Assembly (NCBI RefSeq): GCF_042453785.1
Contig: NC_091667.1
Span: 33,720,001-33,784,000, forward strand
Reading direction: 5' to 3'
Length of the DNA stretch: 64,000 bases
DNA from: Malus domestica
Taxonomy: Eukaryota > Streptophyta > Magnoliopsida > Rosales > Rosaceae
Both the position numbers and the translations under genes were made by a program. Shown piece after piece: positions 42,303 through 53,701 of the stretch. The notes beneath the pieces were generated by a model. It saw only the letters and a program-made list of their open reading frames with translations. It did not search any database and had not been told where the DNA came from. Each line of letters begins with the position of its first letter. The first letter of the stretch is position 1.

Positions 42303-45300
42303 ATGAGTTTGGGAGGTTTGATCAGTAGCAGCGGGGGTGGAAATAGTGGACGTGGGAGAGGAAGAGTTGTGGCTGAAATTGCTCCACATGCCCCTTCCTT
42401 CATGCCTAGTGGCACCATTGCACACGCACACTTTCTCTCTTCCCCAATCCCCAATCCCAGGCAGACTTCCTCCTCTGCCCTCTCTCTCTCCATTGTATGC
42501 TGCTTTCTCTCTTTAAAAATCCATCACCTTTCCCCCTGATTCATGTCTTAAAACCCCATTGTTTGTTTCTTCTTCTTTTTTTGGTTTTTGATGTTATTGA
42601 TGATGTTTTTGTTTGCGTCTGTTCTGTTGTTGTTGATGCCGTTCCTGTTGGTGTTTGGTTTGTGCAGCAGAAGATGGACGGTCACGGTGAACTTGGTTTC
42701 GCCGAGAATTTCGACCCCGGGATCATCGGAAGGCTGAGGGATGATGAGTACGAGAGCAAGTCGGGGAGTGATAACTTTGAGGGCGCATCTGGGGATGATC
42801 AGGACGGCGGCGGAGGCGACCAACGGCCGAGGAAGAAGAAGTACCTTAGGCACACTCCTGACCAAATCCAAGAACTTGAAAAGTACGTTTTTTCCCCTCT
42901 CAAATTCTTAATTTTATCAAAAAGTACTTGTTTTGGTGTTTTATTTGGGATTGTGGGACTTGATTTGTAAAAGGGGTCTGTTTTGTTTGTCTGTTGTTTT
43001 GTTTTTGTGTAGTTTTTTCAAAGAGTGTCCTCATCCGGATGAGAAGCAAAGGTCGGAGCTCGGCCGCCGTCTCGGCTTAGAGTCGAAGCAAGTCAAGTTC
43101 TGGTTTCAAAACAGAAGAACTCATATGAAGGTATTGTCACATTACTTACTTGGTCACTTTGTTGTTTGTTGGTATTTAATTTAGTTATGTGTTAGATTTG
43201 GTGGTTGATTTTGTGAATGATGGAAATGTTAATTGGTCATTTTGAATTAGACACAACTCGAACGCCACGAGAATATAATTCTCAGGCAAGAGAATGACAA
43301 GCTGATAGCTGAGAATGGTGTGATGAAGGATGCTATTTCAAACCCAGTTTGCAACAATTGTGGTGGTCCGGCCATTCCTGGTCAAATATCGTTTGATGAA
43401 CACCAGCTTAGGATTGAGAATGCTCGATTGAAGGAAGAACTGAACCGGATATGTGCTCTGGCGAACAAGTTGCCCATCTCCTCCTTGGGCATTCCTGGCT
43501 CTATTCCGAATGCAACCTCTGGTTTGGAACTTGGGGTTGGAAGGAATGGGATGGATGGTATGAATGCTGTAAGCGCTGGGTTGCCAATGGGGCTTGATTT
43601 AGGAGATGGGGTTTCAAGCTCTTCCCTTATGATCCCTCTCGTTAAGACCTCATCAGGCATGATGGGGAATGAGGTACCATTTGAGAGATCTATGTACATA
43701 GATCTTGCATTGGCAGCTATGGATGAATTGGTGAAGATGGTTCAGGTGGATAGCCCCCTGTGGATCAAAAGCTCAGATGGGACAGATATATTGAACATTG
43801 AGGAGTACCAGGCATTTTCTTGCATTGGTATGAAGCCTAGCAGCCTTGTAACTGAAGCCACAAGGGACACTTGTGTCGTAATAGTAAACAGCTTGGCTCT
43901 CGTTGAGATATTGATGGATGCGGTATGCTATCCTACTCTTTGTTTCAAGAAGCTTTTGATTATTTGTCTTGACTTACCTGTTAGCATGAGGATTGATAAA
44001 TATTGATGTCGTTGATATTTGAACATTGGAGTTTGTAGATTGAGATGATATATTTGGTCCCTTGATTAATTTTGACTATAATCCTACAAATAGAATAACT
44101 TTTTAAGCTAAGTGTTTGAAATTCAAGTTAACCATTATATTTTCTTTGAATAGAATCGATGGGCAGAAATGTTTCAGTGTTTGGTCGCTCGAGCCTCCAC
44201 CATTGATATGATATCCAACGGCATGGATGGGACCAGAAATGGTGCTCTTCAACTGGTATGTGTCTCTTTGCTCTTCACTCTTATCCACCTTATGATGCAA
44301 ATGTGGAACTCATGAGGATTTTGTTCTGTAGATGTATGCTGAGCTTCAAATGCTATCCCCTTTAGTCCCTGTCCGTCCGCTGAAGTTCCTCCGTTTTTGC
44401 AAGCAACATGCAGAGGGTGTATGGGCTGTGGTTGATGTTTCCATTGACATCAATCAAGAAGGTCCCAACACAAACCCGTTTGTGGACTGCCGGAGGCTTC
44501 CTTCCGGATGCATTGTACAAGATATGCCTAACAATTGCTCCAAGGTAAATTATAGTCGATGCCATTTCTTTATTTGTTACATTTAACTTTCCATGCAATC
44601 TTATGGTTATTTATGAACCAAGATTATTGAGCTGGCCTTTGCTGTGTATATTTTCCTTCTACGATATAACTGTGGTTGTTGAGTTACATAATTCGAGTTT
44701 GTTGAGAACGCAACAAGGTGAAATTATGGGCAGTAAAATTCCCAGACATAGACTTGTGCTTCCAAGAATTTACGCTTTCGATATCACCCAACAAAACTGC
44801 TTTCTCTTTGATGAGATTGCTCTTATTGTAATGCACGTAGGACTTAACTTGGAAACCGGTACCCTTTATTAGTATTTTACTGAAGAAGATGCTTCTTCCT
44901 TGTACTTAATATATAGTCTTCGAATTTCGAAGCCAGGGTTGCTCATTGTCTGTATTTAATTACCCTACTGCTGCTCTGAGAGATGAGAAAATCAAGAATG
45001 CTCCCAGTCTAATACTAGAGAAAACCATCGTATCTGTTTCCGCGTCTAAAATATAATATATCCATAAACCCTTATGTGCAGGTGGACGTAAAACCCTTGG
45101 AAATTTCAATCTTTGTAACATAAACTAAGTATTTGATGCTTCTATTCCTCTCTCTCTTTCCGTCTTTAGTGTTTTCTTTATCGTCCACGAGACTGAATGA
45201 CCTGGATCCAGTTTTATAGTGTTATATATTGAATTCCATGCAGTCTGATTTTCTGTGCACTATTTTACTACATTGTTCGCTTCTCCACAAGCCGCAGTTT

Positions 45301-46824
45301 TGACTTTTTATGCTTTATGTTTTCCTCAAACTTGTTTGCTGCACATTTATCCGTATCGATTCATGTCAACTTATCTCTAGGTGATATTATCTCGACCCTC
45401 ATTGTCTTTCACATATCGTTCTCTCTCTCTCTCTCTCTCTCTCTTACTCACAGACACACACATACATACACATGACATGTTTGCATTTGAACTTGGCAAA
45501 ATGGGGCACTTTGGTAAATTCATATGGTGGCTGCATGGCCTGATTGATCATAAAATAGGGAGCGGTTAAAGCTTAGTTTTGGACGTACTTTTTGCCTTTT
45601 CTAATTATGAAATGCTATCTTCTACGTATGAATCAAGTTTCATGACCAAAAATAAAAGATACAAACTGAATTTTGGGTATTGAAAGAGCTATCTTTTAAA
45701 ATATTATTGGCTTTCTTCATTTTATTTGTGTAGGTAACATGGATTGAGCACACTGAATATGATGAGAATATTGTCCACCACCTCTTCCGGGAATCACTGC
45801 GTTCGGGTATGGGCTTTGGTGCACAGAGATGGCTTGCCACTCTGCAAAGGCAATGTGAGAGCCTGGCATTCCTCATTTCGTCAGCCAACTCCAATGAAGA
45901 TCTCTCAGGTCACTCCACTCCCTTCTATTACATTTCTCTAACGAATACGCGATGTTTCATATTCTGTTGTCTGACAAATACGTGTGTTCAACAGGGATAG
46001 AGGTCAGCGGTAAGAAAAGCATGCTAAAGCTTGCACAGCGTATGGTGGATAACTTCTGTGCTGGGATTTCTGCCTCGTCTGTGCGCAAGTGGGACAAACT
46101 TTGCTTTGAAAATGTTAGTGAAGATGTGAGGGTTATGGCCCGGAAGAGTATGAATGACCCCGGCGAGCCACCAGGGATTGTGTTGAGTGTCACAACAACT
46201 GTTTGGGTTCCGGTATCAAGGCATAGGGTGTTTGAGTTTTTGCGGGATGAACAGTTTAGGAAGGACTGGGACATTCTGTCCAGCGGTGTTCCAATGCAAC
46301 GCATTGTCCAAATTGGCAAGGGCCAAGGAGGTGCCAATAGTGTTTCTCTTCTTCGTGCTAACGTGAGTGGCTTCTCATTACTTTTCTACTCTTTCTACTT
46401 CCCATATACACCAGTTGTCTTATTTTGTTTGTGTTATTTTTCCTGATTTCAGGCGCCAGATGCCAACAACAGTAACGTGCTGATATTGCAAGAGACGTGG
46501 ACTGACCCTACAGGCTCACTTGTAGTGTATGCACCGGTTGACACAGAATCAATAAATGTCGTGATGCGCGGTGGAGATTCTGCCTATGTAGCTCTTCTGC
46601 CATCAGGGTTTGCAATCCTTCCTGGTGGCCCGCCTGGCTACGGAGTGGTCAAATCTGAAGGCAATGGCTATGGTGGCGGTGGCGGATGCTTGCTGACTGT
46701 TGCATTCCAAATTCTGGTTAGCAGCCTTCCTACAGCCAAAATCAACATGGAGTCGGTTGAGACAGTTAGCACACTCATATCTTGCACCATTCAGAAAATA
46801 AAATCGTCTCTTCTAGCAGCGTAA
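42303..46824 (+). CDS. HD-Zip IV transcription factor, ANTHOCYANINLESS2 group
   Basis: Nuclear epidermis-type regulator that binds L1-box DNA. Nine coding exons: 42303-42494, 42668-42882, 43013-43130, 43251-43922, 44154-44255, 44332-44544, 45734-45908, 45995-46362 and 46453-46824, all GT-AG with matching phases, giving 808 aa (ANL2 is about 800). Domains: acidic head (about 88-116); homeodomain about 119-176 ([25 protein letters not shown]); leucine-zipper-loop-zipper with the [11 protein letters not shown] loop; START domain about 300-540 ([19 protein letters not shown] to [18 protein letters not shown]); and the C-terminal START-adjacent domain. The homeodomain reads RRTHMK and YLRHT where I recall RRTQMK and YHRHT, so this may be a somewhat diverged paralogue. 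Intron 6 (1.19 kb) carries a (CT)n tract. No break seen. Confidence 0.93.
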
Positions 46825-47275
46825 TGTTTTGAAGACCATGCCCATGCATGCATACCTGCTTAGCTTTTGTTTTTGCTTTATGCGTTTTGGGAGAAAATAT
46901 ATGATAGATGGGAAAACATAGAAGATTAGGATGATACACAGTGAAGGAACTCGAGATTGAGACGTGTCGCGAACAGGGGTTTTGAGTCAAGAACGAACCG
47001 CTTTTGGAGAATTTCTGTGTGGTAGATTGCTTAAATGGTTTTCTGGTGTGGTTTTGAACTTGGAAGAACAAAGAGTTCGTTGGTTCGGGTATTGACTCTG
47101 TGGACCTGCAGGAAAAAGGGTAGCCTCGGCTCGGTCTGGTTGCGTTTTGTTAATTATTATCGATATTTAGCATACAGAAGTATTATGGCATTGTTGGAAG
47201 AAACCTTTTTTTTTTTTTATGCTAATGGTTATATTTTGGATTTTGGATGTTTAATGTTGCTCCTAGTTTTAATTA
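46825..47275. other. HD-Zip IV 3' UTR and flank
   Basis: Likely 3' UTR for the first 250-350 bp, then unremarkable AT-rich sequence leading to the tail of an L1 fragment. No gene. Confidence 0.5.
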
Positions 47276-47534
47276 TGGTTTTTTTATTTTTTTGGTGAAA
47301 TGATACGATAGCTTTTATTAAGTCTCATCAAGTGTTTAAATCTTGACCGAGAGCAATTTGAATAAAGTCAGGAGGTTCTTTGAACCATACTCGTGACTCA
47401 TGACTACATGAACTAGACTTGGCGAGGCAATGAGCCACACCATTACATTCTCTCGGGATATACAAAATCAAACATCCCATAAACTCAAACACCATCTCAT
47501 CGATTTTCTTGTTAATTTGAATGTTGAAAGTTAA
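47276..47534 (-). mobile_element. L1-type LINE 3' fragment with RNase H end
   Basis: On the minus strand the frame ends with ILYIPRECNGVAHCLAKSS, the C-terminal part of the RNase H domain that closes plant L1 polyproteins. It is followed by an AT-rich 3' tail (AAAAGCTATCGTATCATTTC, then an A-rich run near 47276-47294). Strongly 5'-truncated. A Harbinger-like element starts exactly at its 5' side. Confidence 0.7.
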
Positions 47535-48920
47535 GGTTATCTCCAACCGACCCAGCCAAAGGGTAATAGGGCTGAAAATAGCTCGGAATGACACGAAAAC
47601 CGTCTCCAACCAAGGGATAGACCAAAGAGCTTATGGGCCCCACCAGGCCAAAACCCCCAAAGCAGGCCAGCTCAGCCCTCCAACGGCAAAATGTCAAGCA
47701 GTCTTACAGCTCAGCCCATTTGATTGCCAACGGCTACTTGGCATCAACATGACGCCAACTAGCAACAGCTAGCTAATGTCACAGTGCCGTCAAGTTACTG
47801 TTGGAATTTGAAATTTTTTTTTTGGGCAAATTTAAAAAAAAAATTTAATTTTTTTCTTATAAATACCTAAGTCATTCCTACATCATTTCTCACATACTTT
47901 TCACTATTACATACTATCTTACCTCATTTTATTTCAATTATTCACATTTTGTTCTCTTACCTCTTCCAATAATCTTTCCTTTAATTTTTTCAATAATTTT
48001 CAAATGGCCACATCTGCAATGAAATGAAGGGTTTGGACCTAAAAAGAAGATAAAGCTCTTTGCAGGGCTTATAGATGGGTCTCAGAAGATAGTGTCAAGG
48101 GTAGTTCTCAAACAAGTGAAGGTGTTTGGACTCATACGTCCAAAAATTACAATGAGTTCTACGAATGCACCACTCCATCGAATCCCTAGAACCACAAGAG
48201 TTGTTCTTCAAGATGGAGAACGACACAATCTCCACCCTAATACTACTTGGGGGGAGTTATTCAAACTTAAACAACATTAAACAAAACATTTAACAACATA
48301 AAACTTAAACACCTACTCCATTGTTCTTTTTGCCTAAAGATATGAAACAAGATCATGTTGTAGGTACTTATTTGTGGCACGCGAACGTATCATCCTATGA
48401 TGCCTCATCTACCCATTTAAAGAGATATTACCAGTTTTTGGATCTAAGGGCAAATATGGTCCATCATATATTTTCGCATCAGCTGGGGAGGCATAGGCCA
48501 ACATTTGGAGTGCAATAGTAACCTTTTGATGAGGTGATAAACCAGGGCGGCCTGATCTATCCATCTTATGTCGAAAGTATGGATTGAGATTATATAAAGA
48601 TAAGAAATATGGAGGCTTATTCATTTGGTGGCAAGTAGCACTCAAAATATGTCCGAAAATCTTAGTTTAATATGGTAGTTTAATTTAATTAACCATATTA
48701 ATTCAATTAAAATAAAAAATTATGTTTGGCCTATGATCTTTTGGCCTTCTCGATTGGAGATGACTTTTTGTCAAATGGCTATGTTTGGCCTATGACCCTT
48801 TGGCCTCCTCGTTTAGAGATGGTATAAAATATGGCATAACATTGTTCATTAAAATATAATTTCTTGCAGGGCTATAGGGCTAAAGTGAGTCATTTGGCCC
48901 TCATTCGATTGGAAATGGTT
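47535..48920. mobile_element. PIF/Harbinger derivative with remnants of both ORFs
   Basis: 1386 bp. The ends are inverted (GGTTATCTCCAACCGA and, on the other strand, AACCATTTCCAATCGA) and flanked by TAA on both sides (47532-47534 and 48921-48923), the target type of PIF/Harbinger. On the plus strand around 48065-48270 lies a broken copy of the Myb-like accessory protein (CRAYRWVSEDSVKGSSQTSE, then GVWTH). On the minus strand at 48645-48409 lies the start of the DDE nuclease (NPYFRHKMDRSGRPGLSPHQ, then ALQMLAYASPAD). Both are fragments in several frames, so the element is non-autonomous. Confidence 0.85.
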
Positions 48921-49936
48921 TAATCTATTTGGGTCTCTCTTTTTTCCTTTAATTATTAAAAGGAGTGATACTCGTATTCATTATTGAATATTGTGTTCAT
49001 GTCACATTCATTATCTTAACGGATTCTTAACAAGTCACATAATAATGGCTCGAATCGTTAGCGGGTCGTATCGTTTCATATCAAGCTAATAGTTTATGTA
49101 AGAAATTGTCATGTCTAATGCTTAGACTTGGCAAGCTGGTCGTGTTCATGTTTTACCTGTAAGATTTTTATCGAGTTCTTAATAGGTGTTCAAAATACGA
49201 TTCAACTTGATAATGGATTAACCTAAAACCTGTCATTTTGTGTTAAGTTAGCAGATTGTGCAAGAAATTACCATGTTTACAATTTTGTTTAACAATCAAT
49301 AGAAATTATACGTTTACTTATTAAAAACTAAAACTTTTTTAAAAGTCGTATCATATTATTTTTGTAATATAACAACTCTTACAATTTTTTTAATAAAAAA
49401 TACTTAAGAGGAACAATAAATCATGATTTATGCACGACTCATTTAAAAGCTGGCCAAGTCCCAAACAAACAAAACCAAGCAAACGAAATACATCTTAGTC
49501 AAAGGAAAGGACTTACTTGCACCCTTTGAGATGCCACCGTGGCATAATGGTCTATTTTGCAATGTCATTTGTCACGCGAACAAGTTAAAACATGTAACAT
49601 TATATTCATTTGTTTGGAACGTCATGGTCTCATTCGTGAGAATTTAGGAAAGTGAAATCACTGTCCTAGTCCAAAGAAGAGAATTTGGAAGACAAATGAA
49701 GACCCAAATGTGGCCCAAATTTTCCAAACAATTTGCTGGCCGAACGGAAAACTGTTGCCCAACTTTCGAAAGCAGTCCTTCAGTTTCCCGTAATTTATTA
49801 TTTTCCACGAACATTTCAAACTTTCTTACACTGACACCCGCGCGAGCCCAAGTAACTTTTCTCGCCGGTCGTCTCCTACTTCGCATCGTCATCCCCAAAA
49901 ACCCTGCGCAAAACCCTAAACCCCAGAACACCAAAA
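48921..49936. other. Intergenic, promoter side of the PORR gene
   Basis: No gene. 48960-49420 looks like a worn repeat (GGCTCGAATCGTTAGCGGG, several TCGTATC words) whose family I could not place. The last 250 bp lead into the PORR gene. Confidence 0.4.
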
Positions 49937-51286
49937 ATGCGCATATTCTTAACCTACTCAACCAATTTCTTCAACCCCAAGTCAAAAACCCTAAACCCCA
50001 TCACATTCCTCCTCTGCAATCTCACCCCGACCCGACCCAAATCGCAGTCGACCTCCATCCCCAAAAAACAAGGCAGAATCCGCGACCACGGCTACGACAA
50101 CTACATGGAAATCGAAAAAAAGACCCGAAAAGTCCTCAAATTTCAGGACCTCATCCTGTCGCAGCCCAACCAAATCATCCAAGTCTCCCGGCTCGACCTC
50201 CTCGCCCGCCGCTTCGGCTTCAAGCAGAACGAGGCCGGCGTTTTCGTGCTCAAATTCCCCCACGTTTTCGAGATTTACGAGCACCCGGTTCAGCGGATCC
50301 TCTACTGCCGGCTGACCCGAAAAGCCCACCTCCAGATTGAGCAGGAGAAGCAGGCAATGGTGGCACAAATCCCCGACGCCGTCACCCGCCTTAGGAAGCT
50401 CCTGATGATGTCCAACACCGGGCGGCTCCGCCTCGAGCATGTCCGGATTGCGAGGGCGGAGTTTGGTCTGCCTGATGACTTCGAATACTCGGTAATTCTC
50501 AAGCACCCTGAATACTTTAGACTGTTTGATGCGGAGGAAACTAGGAACAAGTACATTGAGGTTGTCGAGAAAGATTGTAGTTTATCTGTTTGTGCTATTG
50601 AGAAACTTAGGGAGATTGAGTATAGGGAGAGAGGAATTGATGCCGAGGATATAAGGTTTTCGTTCATTGTGAATTTTCCGCCCGGGTTTAAGATTGGGAA
50701 GTACTATAGGATTGCGGTGTGGAAATGGCAGAGACTTCCGTATTGGTCTCCGTATGAGGATGTTTCCGGTTATGACTTGAGGTCGATTGAGGCGCAGAAG
50801 CGGATGGAGAAGAGAGCGGTTGCTGTGATTCACGAATTGCTGTCGTTGACTGTGGAGAAGAAGATTACATTGGAGAGGATTGCTCATTTTAGAATGGCGA
50901 TGAATTTGCCGAATAAGTTGAAAGAGTTTCTGCTTCAGCATCAGGGGATTTTCTATATTTCGACTAGAGGGAATCACGGGAAGCTTCATACAGTGTTTCT
51001 TAGAGAGGCTTATAAGAAGGGTGAGTTGATAGAGTCAAATGATTTGTATTTGGCGAGAAGGAAATTGGCTGAGTTGGTTTTGATTAGCCCTAGGAAGGCA
51101 AGAATGGATAGTGAATTGGTTAGTTACCGCAGAGATTGGGAAGACGATGAGATGGGGCACGTTGGAAGAGAATGTGTTGGGAATGCTTTTGAGGATTTAG
51201 GAGGAGGGAATGATGATAGGCGGGAAAGGGATGTGGAGGATGGTACGAACTCAGATAGTGGTGGTGATTATGACTCCGATGGATGA
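49937..51286 (+). CDS. PORR-domain organelle RNA-binding protein (WTF1/RPD1-like)
   Basis: Plant organelle RNA recognition proteins bind group II introns and other organelle transcripts and help splicing in mitochondria or chloroplasts. Single exon, 449 aa. The N-terminus (MRIFLTYSTNFFNPKSKTLN) is rich in Ser, Thr, Asn and basic residues with few acids, as an organelle transit peptide should be. The PORR domain runs from about residue 60 to 390: LARRFGFKQNEAGVFVLKFP, VFEIYEHPVQRILYCRLT, LRKLLMMSNTGRLRLEHV, FSFIVNFPPGFKIGKYYRIA, VWKWQRLPYWSPYEDVSGYD and EFLLQHQGIFYISTRGNHGK. The tail (about 400-449) is acidic and low in complexity, with DDRRERDVEDG. Full length, no break. Which organelle is not decidable by eye. 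Confidence 0.92.
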   Translation: MRIFLTYSTNFFNPKSKTLNPITFLLCNLTPTRPKSQSTSIPKKQGRIRDHGYDNYMEIEKKTRKVLKFQDLILSQPNQIIQVSRLDLLARRFGFKQNEAGVFVLKFPHVFEIYEHPVQRILYCRLTRKAHLQIEQEKQAMVAQIPDAVTRLRKLLMMSNTGRLRLEHVRIARAEFGLPDDFEYSVILKHPEYFRLFDAEETRNKYIEVVEKDCSLSVCAIEKLREIEYRERGIDAEDIRFSFIVNFPPGFKIGKYYRIAVWKWQRLPYWSPYEDVSGYDLRSIEAQKRMEKRAVAVIHELLSLTVEKKITLERIAHFRMAMNLPNKLKEFLLQHQGIFYISTRGNHGKLHTVFLREAYKKGELIESNDLYLARRKLAELVLISPRKARMDSELVSYRRDWEDDEMGHVGRECVGNAFEDLGGGNDDRRERDVEDGTNSDSGGDYDSDG

Positions 51287-53701
51287 GGGTGATCGATTGT
51301 GGTGAAACTATGGAGGAAAAGGATTTCCATGGAGCAGAGTGGCTGAGATAGAACTCGTATTTGGTACTTGAATCATCACTGTTGACAGTTATGGAAGTTT
51401 CAGAGGAAAGGAGAATATCGACTACTGTATCATCTAACTTAAGTGTCTCTGAAACATGATGAGTGGTTGATGATCAAGGGTGGCATTTACGTGAAGCAGA
51501 ATTGCTTCATCATGGACAGCACCTCATGTGGAGCTGGATTTTTGAAGATTGGAGGGCAAAGTTTCGATGCCAGTAGCCTTTTACGCTTGTGCAGAACTTG
51601 AAGAGATCCTGAAATTGAAGTTTTTGAGGTGAGTTGCCATTGCCTCTTTACCTTGTGAATTTGAAAGAAACCATTTTTGAAGCATTTGAATACATTGAAC
51701 TTAAGCGCGAATAATTGGACGAGATTTGCCTTCGGAGATTGGTCCTGAAAGTTTCTTAAATTAACCGAGACTGTCACCACATGTTGTGTTTTGTAAGATA
51801 GACTGCATGCGAACAGATTATTCTGCGTACCTTTGATCCTGAGGTGAAGTATCACTGCATTCAAAAGGATCCTAAAACCCAAAATTTCAGGCAAATGTGT
51901 GGCTAGGTGAACAGGATCATTGACAGCCTCCCGTACTTTGGTTAGGCCAATTGATCAAGGCAAAATGGGTATGCCCGTTCCATTGCATCTTATGTTTAAA
52001 CGCCAAACAAGAAACATTGATGGTGTTGGCCATTTGGTCCAAGAGACAAGGGAGAAGCTTCTACGGTAAACGGATCTATCGCTACCATGACCTTCAGTGC
52101 GACAGTGCCATGATGACATGTATAGAAAAATCAACACTTGGTATTGTTTCGGTGGCATAGGACATCATGGTGACATTATTGATGTCAGTATCAACGATAT
52201 AATGACATGCGGTGAAAACTTGACACTTACCATTATAGCATGGAATTAGGATACAACGTAACGCATAACAATGTACCCATTTCTTGTAACTTCTCTTTCG
52301 GATATAGAGGCCACAGCCGCACTAAACTTTCACCGAATTCTTTGCGTACAGGTGGAGTTTAATCGATGAGAAAAATCTTCAAGTCTTGCACTCAAACCTT
52401 TCTCACGTGAAAGCGATCCCCCACCCTCTATAAGTAGTGTGAGTGCTCCCCATTCCTCAACCGTCCGATCTCAGGTGATCGATTTTTACTAACATCATCG
52501 GCAGTCGTCGGCGACTGAGCATATCCCACGTGTCCGTTTTCCGCAAAAAAATATCTAGTTGGCATGATGAGCAGCTGTGCGTTCACTTTCTCTTTTTGGT
52601 CGCGTTCTGCACGCGTGATTATCGTGGTCTGCGGACCACCTGATCTCTTTTGCCACTTATTTTGTTCAAAAATCCTAAAATCCCATGGATGTATCGCATA
52701 CATTGCTGATTTGGTGAATTGTCATCTAATCCATGGGAATTTTAAGTATTAAATAGTTGTTTGGAAGTAGTTGTCTCTTTATAAAAATCTTGATATTGCC
52801 AACTTGAAAGGGGAAATACTTTTCTTATTGTAAAAGCCGACTCATGTTTCCATTCAATTTTCATTATGAAGATGTATTACGTTAGGATCCGTTGCTCAAA
52901 CTGAATCATGCTAACGTTAAGAAAGTCTTGAATCGAGTGAAATAAGAGTTTTACGAGAAAACTTCATTCAATTCTCGATGGAAATGGAGTTTTGTGAATT
53001 CTCCTTGGAACTGGAAAATCATTTGGAAAAGTGAACCCTAATCGAACAGAAAAAGAAAATAACATGAATTCGTATTCAAACATTTTTAATCATTAGATTG
53101 ACAAGTTCACTTTTATTAGTAATAATGTAATATATCATTGATAATGTTATTCACACATCTATTTTTACCTTCCACACATCTTTGTTAATTTGTTGTCATG
53201 GATCTTCTTCAACTCACTTGATCTGAGGGCCAAAAATTGAAATTAGTGTGTGAGAAATAAAAAAAGATATGTAGATACTTATGAAACACAATCTCCACTC
53301 TACCAGAGGAAATTGTTGATTTAAATCTCATAAACGACAGCGATTGTTGACTACTAAATTGAAAATAAAAATATTAAAAGTAAAATCACATTATTATATT
53401 TTTCAGGAGGGCCCAAGGCCTTCCCTTCTCCATTGATTGTCTGTCAAAAACCAGCACGCTCCTGCCCAAAAAGTCAAACCCCCATATCCAAAAATCCTCC
53501 ATTTTCGCATCCCATCTGTCATTCTTCGACCTCACTCCCTTTTTCTATCATATTTAGGCTGTAAGCCTTCCACGACGGTGGACCTAAATTATCCTTTTCT
53601 TTTTCAATTTATTTTCCAAATTCCACAAGCTTTCGTATTTATAGGTAGAGACAGAGAAAGCGGGACGGGGGTAGAGAGAGAGAGAGAGAAGGGGGAAGGA
53701 A
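51287..53701. other. Intergenic between PORR and XBAT33 genes
   Basis: About 2.4 kb. The first several hundred bases may be 3' UTR. Frames present do not look like protein. A TATA-like word (CCTCTATAAGTAG) at 52426 has no gene behind it that I can support. A family 1 MITE occupies 53143-53290. The final 100 bp, rich in GAGA, form the XBAT33 leader. Confidence 0.45.
53143..53290. mobile_element. MULE-type MITE, family 1 copy d (diverged)
   Basis: Left arm TGTTATTCACACATCTATTT with a TTCCACACATC core and right arm GTGTGAGAAATAAAAAAAG, in the same order as family 1. The ends are worn and no target duplication is visible. Confidence 0.5.

Noticed and set aside
44603-44872. 89-codon frame inside HD-Zip IV intron 6
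   Set aside because: Purely intronic, no motif; the intron is bounded by good GT-AG sites in phase.
49696-50340. 214-codon plus frame overlapping the PORR gene start
   Set aside because: Out of frame with the PORR protein, Pro/Arg-rich as expected from a GC-rich shadow frame.
52426-52760. TATA-like word followed by a short frame (62 codons at 52564)
   Set aside because: The frame has no family resemblance and begins 140 bases downstream by chance-level ATG.
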